A stretch of 64,000 nucleotides of DNA from Fragilariopsis cylindrus CCMP1102 (GCA_900095095.1 FMBT01000367.1:1-64000), one strand, 5' to 3'. Counted from the stretch's first letter, positions 1 to 11,073 are shown. The notes: a model not told the origin generated them from the sequence alone. Made by a program: numbers and translations.

Positions 1-94
1 TGCTGCTGCTGCAGCTTTATCTAAATTACCTGGTATATGGTAGTAAATTGCAAATTGAAATGATACAACATCACATTATTCCACCAACATCCGG

Positions 95-195
95 TCACAC
101 ACAACACACAACACACACAACACACACCACACAACACACAACACACATACTGCAATACACACACATACGGTACACACACAACAACACACATACAT
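95..195. repeat. AC-rich microsatellite
   Basis: Run of ACAC/ACAAC motifs. The sequence around it (1-540) carries no convincing gene; a diverged fragment of the R1 repeat (ending AATGTTCTAGTACACTATGT) sits at about 196-270. Confidence 0.8.
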
Positions 196-540
196 TAGGA
201 ACAGAATAAAGTGGTAGGAGGAAAACATAATGTTCTAGTACACTATGTGAATGCTGGTTCACCTGACCAGGCAGTTGTTGTTGTTGCGTGTGTTGTTGTG
301 TGTGATTTTGTGTGCATGTTTACATTCAAGTTGTTTTCTGTTCACCACAATAGCAAAACGAATTCTGTATCATGATGCTGGGCGTGTACATTCACCTTGT
401 CGCTGTTCATGATGGAAAGACTTATTCAACTTGCTGTTGCTGTTGTGTGTGATATTTTGCACACACATTATTTAATTTATCTAGTACTGTTGAACCATTG
501 TGTTTCATACCAACTTACTGTTATCACCTAAACCTGGATC

Positions 541-1866
541 TCTTGTTCACCTATTTGTTTTTGTGCCTACCACAACAGCGGAATATATTTTATTTGGCAA
601 CCACAGTAACAAAAAAGTTGTAGGAGGGTAACACAATGTTCTAGTACACCACGTGGATGTTAGTGCACCTGAAGCATACGGTCTTGTCCACTGCAACACT
701 TTGAAATAAGATATTTTGTGGTGCATTTTGATGAAAAATATGGTTATTTTTGTGCATGCCACAACAGCAAAATCAAGTTTACTCTTCAACTGCAGGAACA
801 AAAAAGTGGTGGGAGGGTGACATAATGTTCTAGTACACCTGTAAGGCTACTACATCCAACCAGAGAAAAGTTCTCCTTTGGAACCATTCTGAATAAGATA
901 TTTTGTGGTGCATTTTGATGAAAAATATGGTTATTTTTGTGCATGCCACAACAGCAAAATCAAGTTTACTCTTCAACTGCAGGAACAAAAAAGTGGTGGG
1001 AGGGTGACATAATGTTCTAGTACACCCTGTAAAGGCTACTACATCCAACCAGAGAAAAGTTCTCCTTTGGAACCGTTCTGAATAAGATATTTTGTGGTGC
1101 ATTTTGATGAAAAATATGGTTATTTTTGTGCCTACCTCAACAGCAAAATCAAGTTTACTCTTCAACTGCAGGAACAAAAGAATGGTAGGAGGGTAACTCA
1201 ATGTTCTAATACACTATGCGGATGCTACTGCACCCAACCAGAAAAAAGTTCTCCTTTGGAACCATTCTGAATAAGACATTTTGTGGTGCATTTTGATGAA
1301 AAATATGGTTATTTTTGTGCCTACTTCAACAGCAAAATCAAGTTTACTCTTCAACTGCAGGAACAAAAAAGTGGTGGGAGGGTAACTCAATGTTCTAATA
1401 CACTATGCGGATGCTACTGCACCAACCAGAAAAAAGTTCTCCTTTGGAACCATTCTGAATAAGACATTTTGTGGTGCATTTTGATGAAAAATATGGTTAT
1501 TTTTGTGCCTACTTCAACAGCAAAATCAAGTTTACTCTTCAACTGCAGGAACAAAAAAGTGGTGGGAGGGTAACTCAATGTTCTAATACACTATGCGGAT
1601 GCTACTGCACCCAACCAGAAAAAAGTTCTCCTTTGGAACCATTCTGAATAAGACATTTTGTGGTGCATTTTGATGAAAAATATGGTTATTTTTGTGCCTA
1701 CTTCAACAGCAGAATGTATTTTACTCCCCAGCCACATGAGCAGAAAGGTGGTAGGAGACTAACACAATGTTCTGATACACTATGCGGATGCTATTGCACT
1801 GGATCCAGAAGGTGCTGTCTGTTGCAACCCTTCCAAATGAGATATTTTGTTGTGTGTACACATACA
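541..1866 (+). repeat. R1 tandem repeat array, ~189-bp unit
   Basis: Head-to-tail units marked by TTCTCCTTTGGAACC, which starts at 871, 1060, 1249, 1437 and 1626, giving a period of 188-189 bp. Each unit also carries TTTGTGGTGCATTTTGATGA and AATGTTCTA(A/G)TACAC. The central four or five units are nearly identical; the outer ones (541-700 and 1690-1866) are diverged, as expected when an array homogenises from its middle. Short reading frames run through it in both directions, but they are by-products of the repeat and not genes. Related units occur at 3181-3640, 27976-28365, 33426-34300 and 50775-50895, always in this orientation. Confidence 0.9.
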
Positions 1867-1884
1867 TTTTAAATCCCTAATATA

Positions 1885-2095
1885 TGTACTGTGTGTGAGC
1901 CTACATTGTGAGACACAAGTAGGCTTAGGAGACTAAAGAATACAACAGTTCTCCATCAAATAGGTCAATTGTAAACTTTATGCTTTAATTTTCCAAAAAA
2001 AGGACCTTTCAGGTGTATATATTTGATGCTAAAGTTGTTATTATATACCACACTAATGGATACTAGTAACATTTTGGGCATAATTTAGTTTTTAT
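1885..2095 (+). repeat. R2 repeat, 3' fragment
   Basis: About 210 bp matching the last third of the R2 repeat seen at 15860-16080 and 51530-51740. Shared strings include GAGCCTACATTGTGAGA and TTTGATGCTAAAGTTGTTAT. It directly follows the R1 array, as R2 also follows R1 at 50.8 kb. The remaining stretch to 2519 holds nothing I can identify. Confidence 0.8.
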
Positions 2096-2519
2096 GTTAA
2101 TGACTAGTTTAATTGTTTCGAATATTAGTAGATGCAGCATGACAGCAGGAGAGGATGCACCAGTCCTCTACATCTCAAGACATGCTTCTAAATGAAACAG
2201 TTTACATTGAAAGAAGCAAATTTTTACACAGCAGTGCAGTCAGTTCTTGTTGTTGTTTCATAAAATTAGCATGCTTCAATATATGAGATGCAGCATTTGC
2301 TTTATCAATCAGTGAGTGTTGTCCTTTAACTCTCAACAGTACAATAACCTTTGGAATGGAAAAGCTTACAAGAATTACACAACAAATTCAAGCACAACAG
2401 ATGTAACAGATCATAGAGAGCAACTAAGCTAACCCTTCTTAAAATAAACACTCTTCTTTACATACAATAGTATAGAAGTCTTCAGTCTAGTGAACTTAGG
2501 TAACTAAACACATTTACAA

Positions 2520-3030
2520 CAATTCATGAAGAATTCATTGTGTGGTGCAAGTTGGTAAGTAAACAATGCTATTGGTACAACTAACTTAATCATGATAATG
2601 TCAATAATTACTACTAAGATAACATACCTGCATAGGACTGCAAAAAAAATCCTCCAACCAAAATGTACAGAAAGTAAAAGAAGTCATAGGAGTCCAAGAT
2701 AATCAAAATTCTCAAATAATGCATGAAGGAATCATTGTGTGGTGCAAGTTGGTAGGTAAACAATGCTATTGGTACAGCTTAACTCGTGATTATGTCAACC
2801 AATACTACTACAGAACATCCATGCACAGGCAGCACTGCAAACACTTCCTCCAGCCAAAATGTATAAGAACTACAACAATTCATAGAAATGCATGATATTC
2901 AAAATTCTCAAATAATACATGAAGAAACAAGCAATGTGCAGGGTGTGTGCATAAGTAAACAATGCTACTGGTACAACTTACTCATGATAATGTCAATCAA
3001 TACACTACCAACATAACATAACATACATGT
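2520..3030 (+). repeat. R3 tandem repeat, ~197-bp unit, about 2.5 copies
   Basis: CATTGTGTGGTGCAAGTTGG occurs near 2536 and 2733, with a weaker third copy near 2931. Copies also share GTAAACAATGCTA(T/C)TGGTACA and AAAATTCTCAAATAATGCATGA. Divergence between copies is moderate. No coding potential; unrelated to R1 by eye. Confidence 0.8.
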
Positions 3031-3180
3031 GTATTGACATTGGTTGTACATTGGTACCATGTATTTAAACACTAAATTTCTAGCACCAGAGTACATGAGA
3101 ATCCACAGCACAGTAGCCTTCAAAATAAGTCATATAGTAATTCTATGTAGTCTGTTCACCAACCCTACATTAGCACAAGA

Positions 3181-3298
3181 AAATATGTATGGGAGGTTTG
3201 CAACCATTGTTGTGTCATGTTGTTGTGTGCGAATATGTACATTCAAGTTTCTTCTTCAAATGAGATATTTTGTTGTTCATTTCTGGTGGAAAATCTGG

Positions 3299-3334
<36 letters not shown>

Positions 3335-3640
3335 ATCAACAGCAAAATAGATTTTATTCCTCAAACACAAGAACAGGAAACATGTAGGAGGCAAACACAA
3401 TGTACTAGTACACTAAACAGATGTTAGTGCACCCAACCTGTCTGGTTTTGTCCCATGCAAACCTTTCAAATGAAATATTTTGTTGTTCATTTATTATTTC
3501 TAACCAAAATCCTTGTTCCCCTTCCATAACAGCGAATTGAATTTTAAAACATACCCATATCTGCCAGTTAGTTTCTGCTGCATTGAAACACCAACCAACC
3601 ATCTTTGTACTGCTTTTGTTAAGACAAGTTAATACAGCTG
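3181..3640 (+). repeat. R1 repeat units, diverged, with embedded (GT)n
   Basis: Two diverged R1 units recognised by CAAATGAGATATTTTGTTGT, AACAGCAAAATAGATTTTAT and GTAGGAGGCAAACACAATGT. A (GT)17-like run at 3299-3333 has expanded inside the first unit. Short frames here are antisense shadows of the repeat. Confidence 0.75.
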
Positions 3641-3797
3641 GTATTTGTTACTGTCATTTCTATATATTAAAATAATAAGTAATAAACACACCATCCCACA
3701 CTACACAGTTATCTATATTTACACATACCACCAGGTACATTAGAACACAGCATTAATTCACTGTCCTCACTAGGACATTTATTACCCTTGAAGAATG

Positions 3798-3879
3798 GAA
3801 AGCATCATCATCCCAACCCACCATTATTTTGGATGTAATTACAGTTTACCCCTGTTTTCAAAAATATCTCATATTTAAA
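3798..3879 (+). repeat. R2 repeat, 5' part left of the nested insertion
   Basis: Matches 50903-50975 (CAGTTTACCCCTGTTTTCAA and the following AAAATATCTCAT). R2 resumes at 15313 on the far side of the nested elements. The last four bases, TAAA (3876-3879), are the left copy of the target-site duplication of the inserted TIR element. The 3641-3797 spacer shows nothing else. Confidence 0.8.
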
Positions 3880-4249
3880 GGCGTGTTCCGCGCGGATGTG
3901 ATCCGTGTTTGCCCATTTTGTTACAAAATCCTGTCGGCGCACAGACCATTTTATTCCTACAACGCGAGGAATGCAGTAAAGTGCTATCAATTGGGGGAAT
4001 TTTTAACTGTATGGTAGCTCTTCAAACCTTCTCCAGTACCCATCTCTGTATATTCTACACATTCTAAATTATTGACAGGTCTAGGTGGTGTAGGCAATGA
4101 CCTGGTACTTATCTAAGGAGAATTTCCCCCATATGGGGTAAGTCGACGAAGCTGAAAATAATGATTTATCGCGCACCTATGCAGTAAATAGAAGGAAAAT
4201 TCGTTATCAACACATTGACAATGGGAATGTATTGAATCGAACCTCCATG

Positions 4250-4265
4250 GATATCGATCTATTTA
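4250..4265. repeat. Left target-site duplication of the LINE
   Basis: GATATCGATCTATTTA, identical to 14683-14698. It borders the 3' end of the minus-strand LINE. Confidence 0.8.
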
Positions 4266-4363
4266 TATAACTTGTTATTTAAAAGCTGCAGCTTTGCTCC
4301 TCAACTTCTTAGAAAGAAGAAAAGTCAACAGTCTACCCGCCTATTATTCTATATTAATTGTGT

Positions 4364-6601
4364 TTACTTTGGTACATCCCCAAATCGATCATCAATCTCC
4401 TGTATCTCTACTTCCAGTACTGTCTTTGTTCTACTAGTTGATCTTTTCTTACCCATTTTCATGTACAGTTTCGATATCATGTGATTCATTTTATTCTTTG
4501 TTTTCTTTGTCGGTACTACTCTGCTGGATGATCTTTTCTTTCTTAGGCATTTGAACACGTTTGTTAATGGATTGTCGGAGTATTTCTTTGGTTTCTTCTG
4601 TTTTGTGTTTATCCTTGACACAGTAGTCTTTGCTGGTTTGTTTGCAGTGAAGTGTTTCCAAATTGGTTTGCTGTTTTCTTTAGCTAGTTCTTTCACTCGT
4701 TTCATGCTATGATCTATTACTGGTTTCCATCTGTTTATCCATTTCTTCAGTTGTTGGTTTGTATCATCAAGTCGGTTTTTGATTGTTTCATCGTATATCT
4801 TCAGTTCATCTTCCGGTAGAACCATCTCTCTCAGTGTATAGTAGTGAGTGACCTTTTTGATGAGGGAATCATATTCTGCTGCTATTCTGCCTCCCAATAC
4901 TGGTTTGTTTCTATCGATGCATCTATCCATCCAGATTTCTTGTATTATGGGTATGATTGCTTGGAAGAAGGCATGGAACTCTTCTGTTTTATTCTTCTTC
5001 TTGGTATTCTTTGCTTCTTTTCTTTTCTTGTTCCTTCTTGCTCTTGCGTACGCTCTTGGGTCCGACAATTTCTTTCTGATTATGAAAGCTTTCTGTTGTA
5101 TTTTCCATTGTTTTGAGAACTTTCCTCTGAGTAAATTGTCCCAACCTATTACCACCTGTTCATCAATAAGTAGTGTGTACCTTTTGAATATTTGCTCTTT
5201 GTCCACATCCTCTTGACCTCTGAGCCTTAGCATTGCATTTGATACTGATTCTCCATTAAAGTATGTCATTAATCCTTCCTTCAGTATATCGCAGAGTCTT
5301 GGGTCGACCGTGTTTCTTAATAGATTGATTTGGTTGATGACCTTCTTTCGTAGGCTTCTTCTTTGTTCACATTGAAATATATGGTCATCATCTTCTTTGT
5401 CCCATCCACATGATGCGCATTTCTTGACATGGAAGTGATCCCTTTTGTGAACCCTTTCTCCTGTTGGTAGTTTCTTGATACAGTATTTGTGCATCCACTG
5501 TATTCCTTTTGTGGACAAATATTTCTTATACACTGGTCGAAATATATCCCAGTCAATTAGATCAAATATATTGTCACTCCACTTGAATCTGGTACAGTAG
5601 TATTTTCGTAGTGGTTTTAGTTGTATTACTTCTCTTACTGTTCTTTTGAAATCTCTTGTTATTGTTCTTCCTTCTAGGTGAAACTGTATGCATGTGTTTG
5701 GGTCCATTGGTACAATAGGCTTTTCTTGTAATCTCTTCAGTCCTATCGTTGCCAATTCATCTGCTTCCGAGTTGAGGTATGCATTCAGTGGCATTTCTTT
5801 TTCATCAAAGACCATATCATCTTGGTGACTCTTCACCCAGCTTAGTTTTGGATATGTTCGGAATCTCTTCAATGTCCTACTTAATGCTGACAGTACGTCC
5901 CATTCCGAATCTAATACTGTCTTCAGTGGAGCCGTTGGGTATTCATGATATGCTTCTAATTTCTTTATCATACTTAGGCTGTCAGTGTATACCTGTATTT
6001 TTCCTCTTGCTGGTTCATCACATTGTAGTTGCTGATCATAATATTCTGTTATCAGTTGTAAGCACTTCGCCGCTGCCAGTAGCGCGCATATTTCAGATCT
6101 GAATGATAGTGGATCATTTCCTGATGGTTGTCCATAGCAAGATAGCAGTATTGTTCCATCTTCATCTGCAACTACAAATCCCAGAGATCCTTTGAGTGGT
6201 ATTGCTCCTCCATCTGTTGCTATGTTGTATTTTCTTGGTGATTTTATGAGTTCGTAAACTTCAAATGGTGTTGTTAGAAAGTTTATTTCTGCATAGTACT
6301 GTGACACGTGTTCTTCTTGTGACTGTAGATGTTGCATAATCGTTTTGCTCTCTGTGTCTTCATTCTCCTCTTTTTGTCTTACTTGGTGGTGATTTGCTAT
6401 TCTCCATCCGTCCTCTGTGTCCATTACATCCGCTGGTGTTGCATCATTCGGTAGTCTTTCCACATTGTCTTCTGGTACATAGTTGTATGTATCGTTGTCT
6501 GCTATCATGTGGCAGTCATATAGTATTCTCCATTGGTGTGCCATTCTTTTCTGTAGCTCCTGTATAGTACGTCCGTTTCTTCTGAGTAATAGAATGGCCA
6601 C
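4364..6601 (-). CDS. LINE RNase H / zinc-cluster protein
   Basis: A 745-codon frame that begins inside the end of the RT frame. An RNase H domain spans about residues 124-290, with catalytic Asp130 (ATDGG), Glu170 (RSEIC), Asp207 (YTDSL) and Asp281 (SEADELA), plus the SWVKSHQDD segment typical of non-LTR RNases H. A C-x2-C-x8-H-x3-C cluster (C395, C398, H407, C411; CASCGWDKEDDDHIFQC) resembles the cluster at the C-terminus of many LINE polyproteins. The remaining ~330 residues are basic and unrecognised. The frame is -1 relative to the RT frame. The RT stop TGA overlaps an ATG as ATGA at 6508-6505, so translation may restart there, losing only the first 31 residues. RNase H would remove template RNA during second-strand synthesis. 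Confidence 0.88.
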   Translation of the reverse strand: MAILLLRRNGRTIQELQKRMAHQWRILYDCHMIADNDTYNYVPEDNVERLPNDATPADVMDTEDGWRIANHHQVRQKEENEDTESKTIMQHLQSQEEHVSQYYAEINFLTTPFEVYELIKSPRKYNIATDGGAIPLKGSLGFVVADEDGTILLSCYGQPSGNDPLSFRSEICALLAAAKCLQLITEYYDQQLQCDEPARGKIQVYTDSLSMIKKLEAYHEYPTAPLKTVLDSEWDVLSALSRTLKRFRTYPKLSWVKSHQDDMVFDEKEMPLNAYLNSEADELATIGLKRLQEKPIVPMDPNTCIQFHLEGRTITRDFKRTVREVIQLKPLRKYYCTRFKWSDNIFDLIDWDIFRPVYKKYLSTKGIQWMHKYCIKKLPTGERVHKRDHFHVKKCASCGWDKEDDDHIFQCEQRRSLRKKVINQINLLRNTVDPRLCDILKEGLMTYFNGESVSNAMLRLRGQEDVDKEQIFKRYTLLIDEQVVIGWDNLLRGKFSKQWKIQQKAFIIRKKLSDPRAYARARRNKKRKEAKNTKKKNKTEEFHAFFQAIIPIIQEIWMDRCIDRNKPVLGGRIAAEYDSLIKKVTHYYTLREMVLPEDELKIYDETIKNRLDDTNQQLKKWINRWKPVIDHSMKRVKELAKENSKPIWKHFTANKPAKTTVSRINTKQKKPKKYSDNPLTNVFKCLRKKRSSSRVVPTKKTKNKMNHMISKLYMKMGKKRSTSRTKTVLEVEIQEIDDRFGDVPK

Positions 6602-9600
6602 AGTCGTTCTGAATCATTGGCTTGTACTAGCCAATCGCCTAGTGGCTTCGTCAGTCTCATCCGTTGTCCTATCTCACCTCTCGTTCTTCCTTCTTCTCTA
6701 TACTTTTTCTCATATTTTACTACTTCTGTATGATTAAGTTCCTCTTCATCATCATCTTCATACAGTATTTTGTAGTATTTGCCTGTATTGTTGATTACAA
6801 TGCCTCTGTACGATACTCCAATCCAGTATTTGAGTATGAAAGTCCCTATGCTAACTTTATCTATTGCTTCTTTTCGCTGTTGGAGTCCCTCATTTTCTAT
6901 GAGAATATCCCTATTTTCCAGTGAGGTTGCTTTGTTTCTTGGTTCAGTGAATAGATTAAGTCGTGAGCTGGAGCCGGGTTCGGATCCTGGTTCAGTTGTT
7001 TGTGGGTCAATTCTTGGTTCAAATAGGCTAGATTTAGTTGATTCCGGGTTTGAACCTTGGTTCATGCTTGGTTTGCATATCGTCTTCAGGAATTTTCTCC
7101 ACACTGTCCACGATTGATCGCCAGGTCTCTCTTGTATTATTTCCTTCAGTTTAGATGTACATTGTCGTATGCTTCTTTCACCTTTTGCTATGGATGGTAT
7201 TATGAACGCTCCATCAGCTGTGCATAGATCTGATAATCTTTTTACTTGTAGATAACTCTTACAGTAGTAAATTTGGTTGATTTCTGCATCCGTGTAGTGT
7301 TTCAGTTGCTTTCTATCCAATGTCTGCGCCGCCTCTGGTGCACATACTACATCCATTATGTACGTATCTCCTATTCTTTCATCTATTGATTCTGGTATGC
7401 ATTCTATTTCTAGACTAGCTCTGTGTTTTGCCAGAAATCTTCTTATGTGTACATAATAATGTCCTTCAAGATGAGGTGCTCTTATCCCTGGATACTGTAG
7501 CAGCGGCTTTGATAGTCCTGACGCATGTTGGAACGTTCGAAGAAAGATTGTTGCTACTTGTTTTCCGTACCCTGGCGTTCTTAGTTGTCTAATTAGATTC
7601 TGTATTGCATCTAGTCCTTGTTCAATTCTGAGATCATTGCATCCTATCCCTCCATATGATCTTGGCCCAAATACTAACACATGTGCATGTGTCCGTGCTA
7701 TCCTTAGCTTATTCATCAGTGTGGGTATGTATTTCTTCTGCAGGTCGTGTAGTTGCGTTTGACTTAGGTGGCACATGCTCAGTGGATATCCTACACTGCT
7801 TTGAAACACTGCTGTATAGTGTACCCATGCACATTTTGGTGACATCGCTGAGCAAGCTAGCTTTCTCTGATGTGTACTTGATGTCTTTGTCATTTTAACA
7901 TGTTGCTGTGTCTGATTTTTACTTATTCCCTGTTCTGTTCCTAGGCTGCGATATGTCTTGTACGCTGATATTGGTCGTATCACTACTTCTTTGTTGTACA
8001 ATCTGTCTTTTAGCGTTATCGTTAAGGTTGGGTCTACTGGTGCTATCACTGGTGCTCCGTCTAAGCTGAAGTGTGTTGCTATGACTTGAGCAAAACACTT
8101 CTCTAGATTTAGCGCTCCCCCCGTCGCTCTTAGCAAATCATTCCATAATTGTGCGTCATGTTGTGTCCTCTTCATAATGTCCTTTGTGGTTTCCCAGTCT
8201 TCTCCATTGTTTGTGATGTTATTATCGTCTACAAATCCTAAAATTCCTACTATAGTAGTATATAGTCTCCATGGATCCTCATACCTACATCCATGCCCAA
8301 ATTTGTCATGAATATCAAACAGTTTCGATACTAGTTTGCCCCATCCCTGAGCTGATACACCGCTGCCTTGACCCGATCCGAATGCTGGTGAGTCATCTGA
8401 ATGATGATACGTTTCTTTAGATATTCCTATCCCTGTTTTGATTGCATATCTTGCTATTTCTAATAGTGCTCCTATTATTGTTGTTAGTTTCTTTGGCATT
8501 CCAAATGACTGTAAGCACAAATTGAGCAAATGTACTAGTATCCTATCAAAACATGCTGTTGCATCGTTATTGAATTTGACTAGCGTTCTTCTTGTTATCA
8601 TTGCCAATTCTGTCTGCGACACGTCCACAAATACTGGGTCGATGGCTCTTCTTGTTGGTCGACACCCATATACCCCTTTGTTGATGAGAAACTTGTCCTC
8701 ACAGTGTTGGTCAAATTCTCTGAAGAATATTGAGAACAGTAAATTCAAATCACATTCATATAAGTGTATCACTCTTAGTCTGTGTATTCTTGGTATTCCA
8801 GATTCTTTGGCAAGCATACATGTGATGATGTACTCCCACCTTTTGTATACGTGTTCATTATCGTATGCTGTTTGTAGCATGATTGCATGTAGATTGATTA
8901 GCTCTTCACGTATTTCTTCCAATCGTTCTCTATCCTTCTTATTTTTCGCTTTCAGTGGTTGAAATAGTGCATGGAAATGTCCCAGATGCCTGCCTGATGG
9001 TGATGTGCTTGTACGTTCCTTCCATCTCCTGTACTTCTCCATCATTTTCTCTGCTGTTATCTCTATTTTCAGTTCTTCCGAATTTCTTTTCATTGATGTT
9101 AAGAGAAATCTTGACCACTCATCGTCTGTTATATCACTTGGATCATCCGTTCCTTCAAGGATTTGTTTAGATCTAATCGTGTTTGCCCCAAATCCTATTA
9201 TTTTTATCACTTGTGGATTTGCCAATGGTGTGAATTCTGCTTGCCTGAAGTGTCGTATATTTCGCTGTAGTATTACTTGTTCAATAGTTGGTCCGTCTGT
9301 GATTACTTGGTATTCTAGTTCAATTCCTTCTTTCGGTAGTGGTACTAGTATTGCTGATATTCCTCCTGGACAGTTCATCTTCGATGGTAACTCTGACATC
9401 ATTTCTTTTGTATCTCTTGCCCTTTGAAATATTTGTGCTGCACGTTTAGCGTCCATTTCTGGATTCATTGCTACAAAGGCTGCCTCTTGTTCATCTTCTA
9501 TTGCTGTTGTATCTTTTCGTCGCTGCTCAATCAGTTGTCTACATTTCTTCTGTGCCTGTCTTAAAGCTATCATTGCATCCTTTATTTCTGGGGGTAGTTC

Positions 9601-11073
9601 TATTTCTTTCTTTAGTAATCTTTGCTTTTGACGTATTTGTGTACTGCAATCGATGTTGGTCCTCAGACTTGATAAGTGTACTCGCAGTATATTGGCTGTT
9701 GTCATTACTTCATTCACTTCCTTTGACCATGGTTCCCGATGAAAGATTCTGCATTGATCTTCTGCTTCTAGCATTCCCCTTGTTATTGCTCTGTCTAGTT
9801 TTTCTAATTTATCCTTTTCATACCAGTATCGTTGCTCCTTTACTTTCCTGTATATGTCTCTTTCTTTTAGATAGTCGTGTAGGTACTCAACATATTTTGT
9901 TATATTACTTGGATGGGTTCCTCTGATTGCTCTTGATGATGCTGAGAAGATAGATGGTAGCTTTCTGTCAAATAAGCCTGCTTGTGCAAAGTCCACAAAG
10001 TACCCCCTGTGATCCGATGCAATTCGGCTGTGGAATGGTTCATATCCACTTCTTAATATGTGTTTTACTAATCTTGGTGTTACAAATACATAATCAAGTC
10101 GTTTTATTCCTCTTGTGTATGTTGATATTTCTACTGTTCCATGTTGGTGTTCATGTGCATCAGTTAGGCAACCAGCAGATAATACCTTCAGCATTCCCCT
10201 TGGGTCATCTCCTACTAGCTCGTTGAAATCTCCTGTTAGTATGATATCTTTGTCTTCACTCCTAGCTTTCTTTACTAGTGCTGTTAGATCATCAATAAAG
10301 ATTTGTTTTGGATCTGGTTCTCTGATGTTATTGAGTTTATACAGTGCTGTTTGTTGATTGAATAATGTGTCTTCTCCTACTTTCGCATTCTTGTACTGTG
10401 ATACATTGTATGCTGTGAGTACCATTATTTCTTTCGTATCTTTTCCTATTAGCGTATACCCACACCACCTTCCGTACGGGTCAGTTATTGTTTCTCTAAT
10501 TCTTCCTACTAGTGATCCAGTGACGCCTACTAGATTTCCTCCAGGTTTCGTGAAGCTTAGTACTGGTGCTGTTGATGATGAGTGCACTATTTTGCAATCT
10601 TCGTTGTTGTTTCTCCACATTCTTTGTTTAGAAAGTCTTAATGCTCTTCTTGCTAGTGCATTCGATTCATCACCATGTGTTTCATTAAATGTAAATATAT
10701 CAGCTCCTGCTTGTTTTATTTCTTTGAACGCTGAGTCTAAGCCTATCCCTTCTCTATCGAATATTCCACTAACATTCTGACAGTATACCCTTACATATGG
10801 TGTATCATTATCAATTGCTATGTCATCGCATACATGACCGAAAGGTGTATTTTCTTTTGTGATTTTCATTCTAGTTGTTGTTGGTTCTTCCTCCGTGCTA
10901 ATATTATCATTCTTCTTTTCTTCTTCTATTCCTTCTTCTTCTTCATCTTCTTGTTCTGTTTCTTCTTCTTCTTGTTCATCATCACTTGGTATAAAATAGA
11001 GTTCATAATCTTTGTTTTCTTCCACTTCTTCTTGCTTCTCTTTGTTATTATTTTCTTCTATTTCTTCTTCCAT
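6505..11073 (-). CDS. LINE endonuclease-reverse transcriptase
   Basis: 1,522 residues. The N-terminus is Glu-rich (1-75). An exonuclease-endonuclease-phosphatase (AP-type) domain covers about 92-365, with QN (N100), FNETH (E131), AYN (N223), TGDFNE (D282, N284), RLDYVF (D327) and SDH (353-355). A linker with coiled-coil character follows. The RT domain lies about 730-1010: CMLAKESG, RLRVIHL, NNDATACFD (D837), GSGQGSG (899-905) and FVDD (947-950, replacing the usual YADD/FADD). GGALNLEKC follows, as in RT motif D/E. The endonuclease would nick the target and the RT would copy the RNA from the nick. The start ATG at 11073 comes after a 13-codon open lead-in. All key catalytic residues appear present. 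Confidence 0.92.
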   Translation of the reverse strand: MEEEIEENNNKEKQEEVEENKDYELYFIPSDDEQEEEETEQEDEEEEGIEEEKKNDNISTEEEPTTTRMKITKENTPFGHVCDDIAIDNDTPYVRVYCQNVSGIFDREGIGLDSAFKEIKQAGADIFTFNETHGDESNALARRALRLSKQRMWRNNNEDCKIVHSSSTAPVLSFTKPGGNLVGVTGSLVGRIRETITDPYGRWCGYTLIGKDTKEIMVLTAYNVSQYKNAKVGEDTLFNQQTALYKLNNIREPDPKQIFIDDLTALVKKARSEDKDIILTGDFNELVGDDPRGMLKVLSAGCLTDAHEHQHGTVEISTYTRGIKRLDYVFVTPRLVKHILRSGYEPFHSRIASDHRGYFVDFAQAGLFDRKLPSIFSASSRAIRGTHPSNITKYVEYLHDYLKERDIYRKVKEQRYWYEKDKLEKLDRAITRGMLEAEDQCRIFHREPWSKEVNEVMTTANILRVHLSSLRTNIDCSTQIRQKQRLLKKEIELPPEIKDAMIALRQAQKKCRQLIEQRRKDTTAIEDEQEAAFVAMNPEMDAKRAAQIFQRARDTKEMMSELPSKMNCPGGISAILVPLPKEGIELEYQVITDGPTIEQVILQRNIRHFRQAEFTPLANPQVIKIIGFGANTIRSKQILEGTDDPSDITDDEWSRFLLTSMKRNSEELKIEITAEKMMEKYRRWKERTSTSPSGRHLGHFHALFQPLKAKNKKDRERLEEIREELINLHAIMLQTAYDNEHVYKRWEYIITCMLAKESGIPRIHRLRVIHLYECDLNLLFSIFFREFDQHCEDKFLINKGVYGCRPTRRAIDPVFVDVSQTELAMITRRTLVKFNNDATACFDRILVHLLNLCLQSFGMPKKLTTIIGALLEIARYAIKTGIGISKETYHHSDDSPAFGSGQGSGVSAQGWGKLVSKLFDIHDKFGHGCRYEDPWRLYTTIVGILGFVDDNNITNNGEDWETTKDIMKRTQHDAQLWNDLLRATGGALNLEKCFAQVIATHFSLDGAPVIAPVDPTLTITLKDRLYNKEVVIRPISAYKTYRSLGTEQGISKNQTQQHVKMTKTSSTHQRKLACSAMSPKCAWVHYTAVFQSSVGYPLSMCHLSQTQLHDLQKKYIPTLMNKLRIARTHAHVLVFGPRSYGGIGCNDLRIEQGLDAIQNLIRQLRTPGYGKQVATIFLRTFQHASGLSKPLLQYPGIRAPHLEGHYYVHIRRFLAKHRASLEIECIPESIDERIGDTYIMDVVCAPEAAQTLDRKQLKHYTDAEINQIYYCKSYLQVKRLSDLCTADGAFIIPSIAKGERSIRQCTSKLKEIIQERPGDQSWTVWRKFLKTICKPSMNQGSNPESTKSSLFEPRIDPQTTEPGSEPGSSSRLNLFTEPRNKATSLENRDILIENEGLQQRKEAIDKVSIGTFILKYWIGVSYRGIVINNTGKYYKILYEDDDEEELNHTEVVKYEKKYREEGRTRGEIGQRMRLTKPLGDWLVQANDSERLWPFYYSEETDVLYRSYRKEWHTNGEYYMTAT

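Noticed and set aside
547-1872. Protein-coding frames of 70-123 codons on both strands
   Set aside because: They lie wholly in the R1 tandem array and repeat with its period; no independent coding signal.
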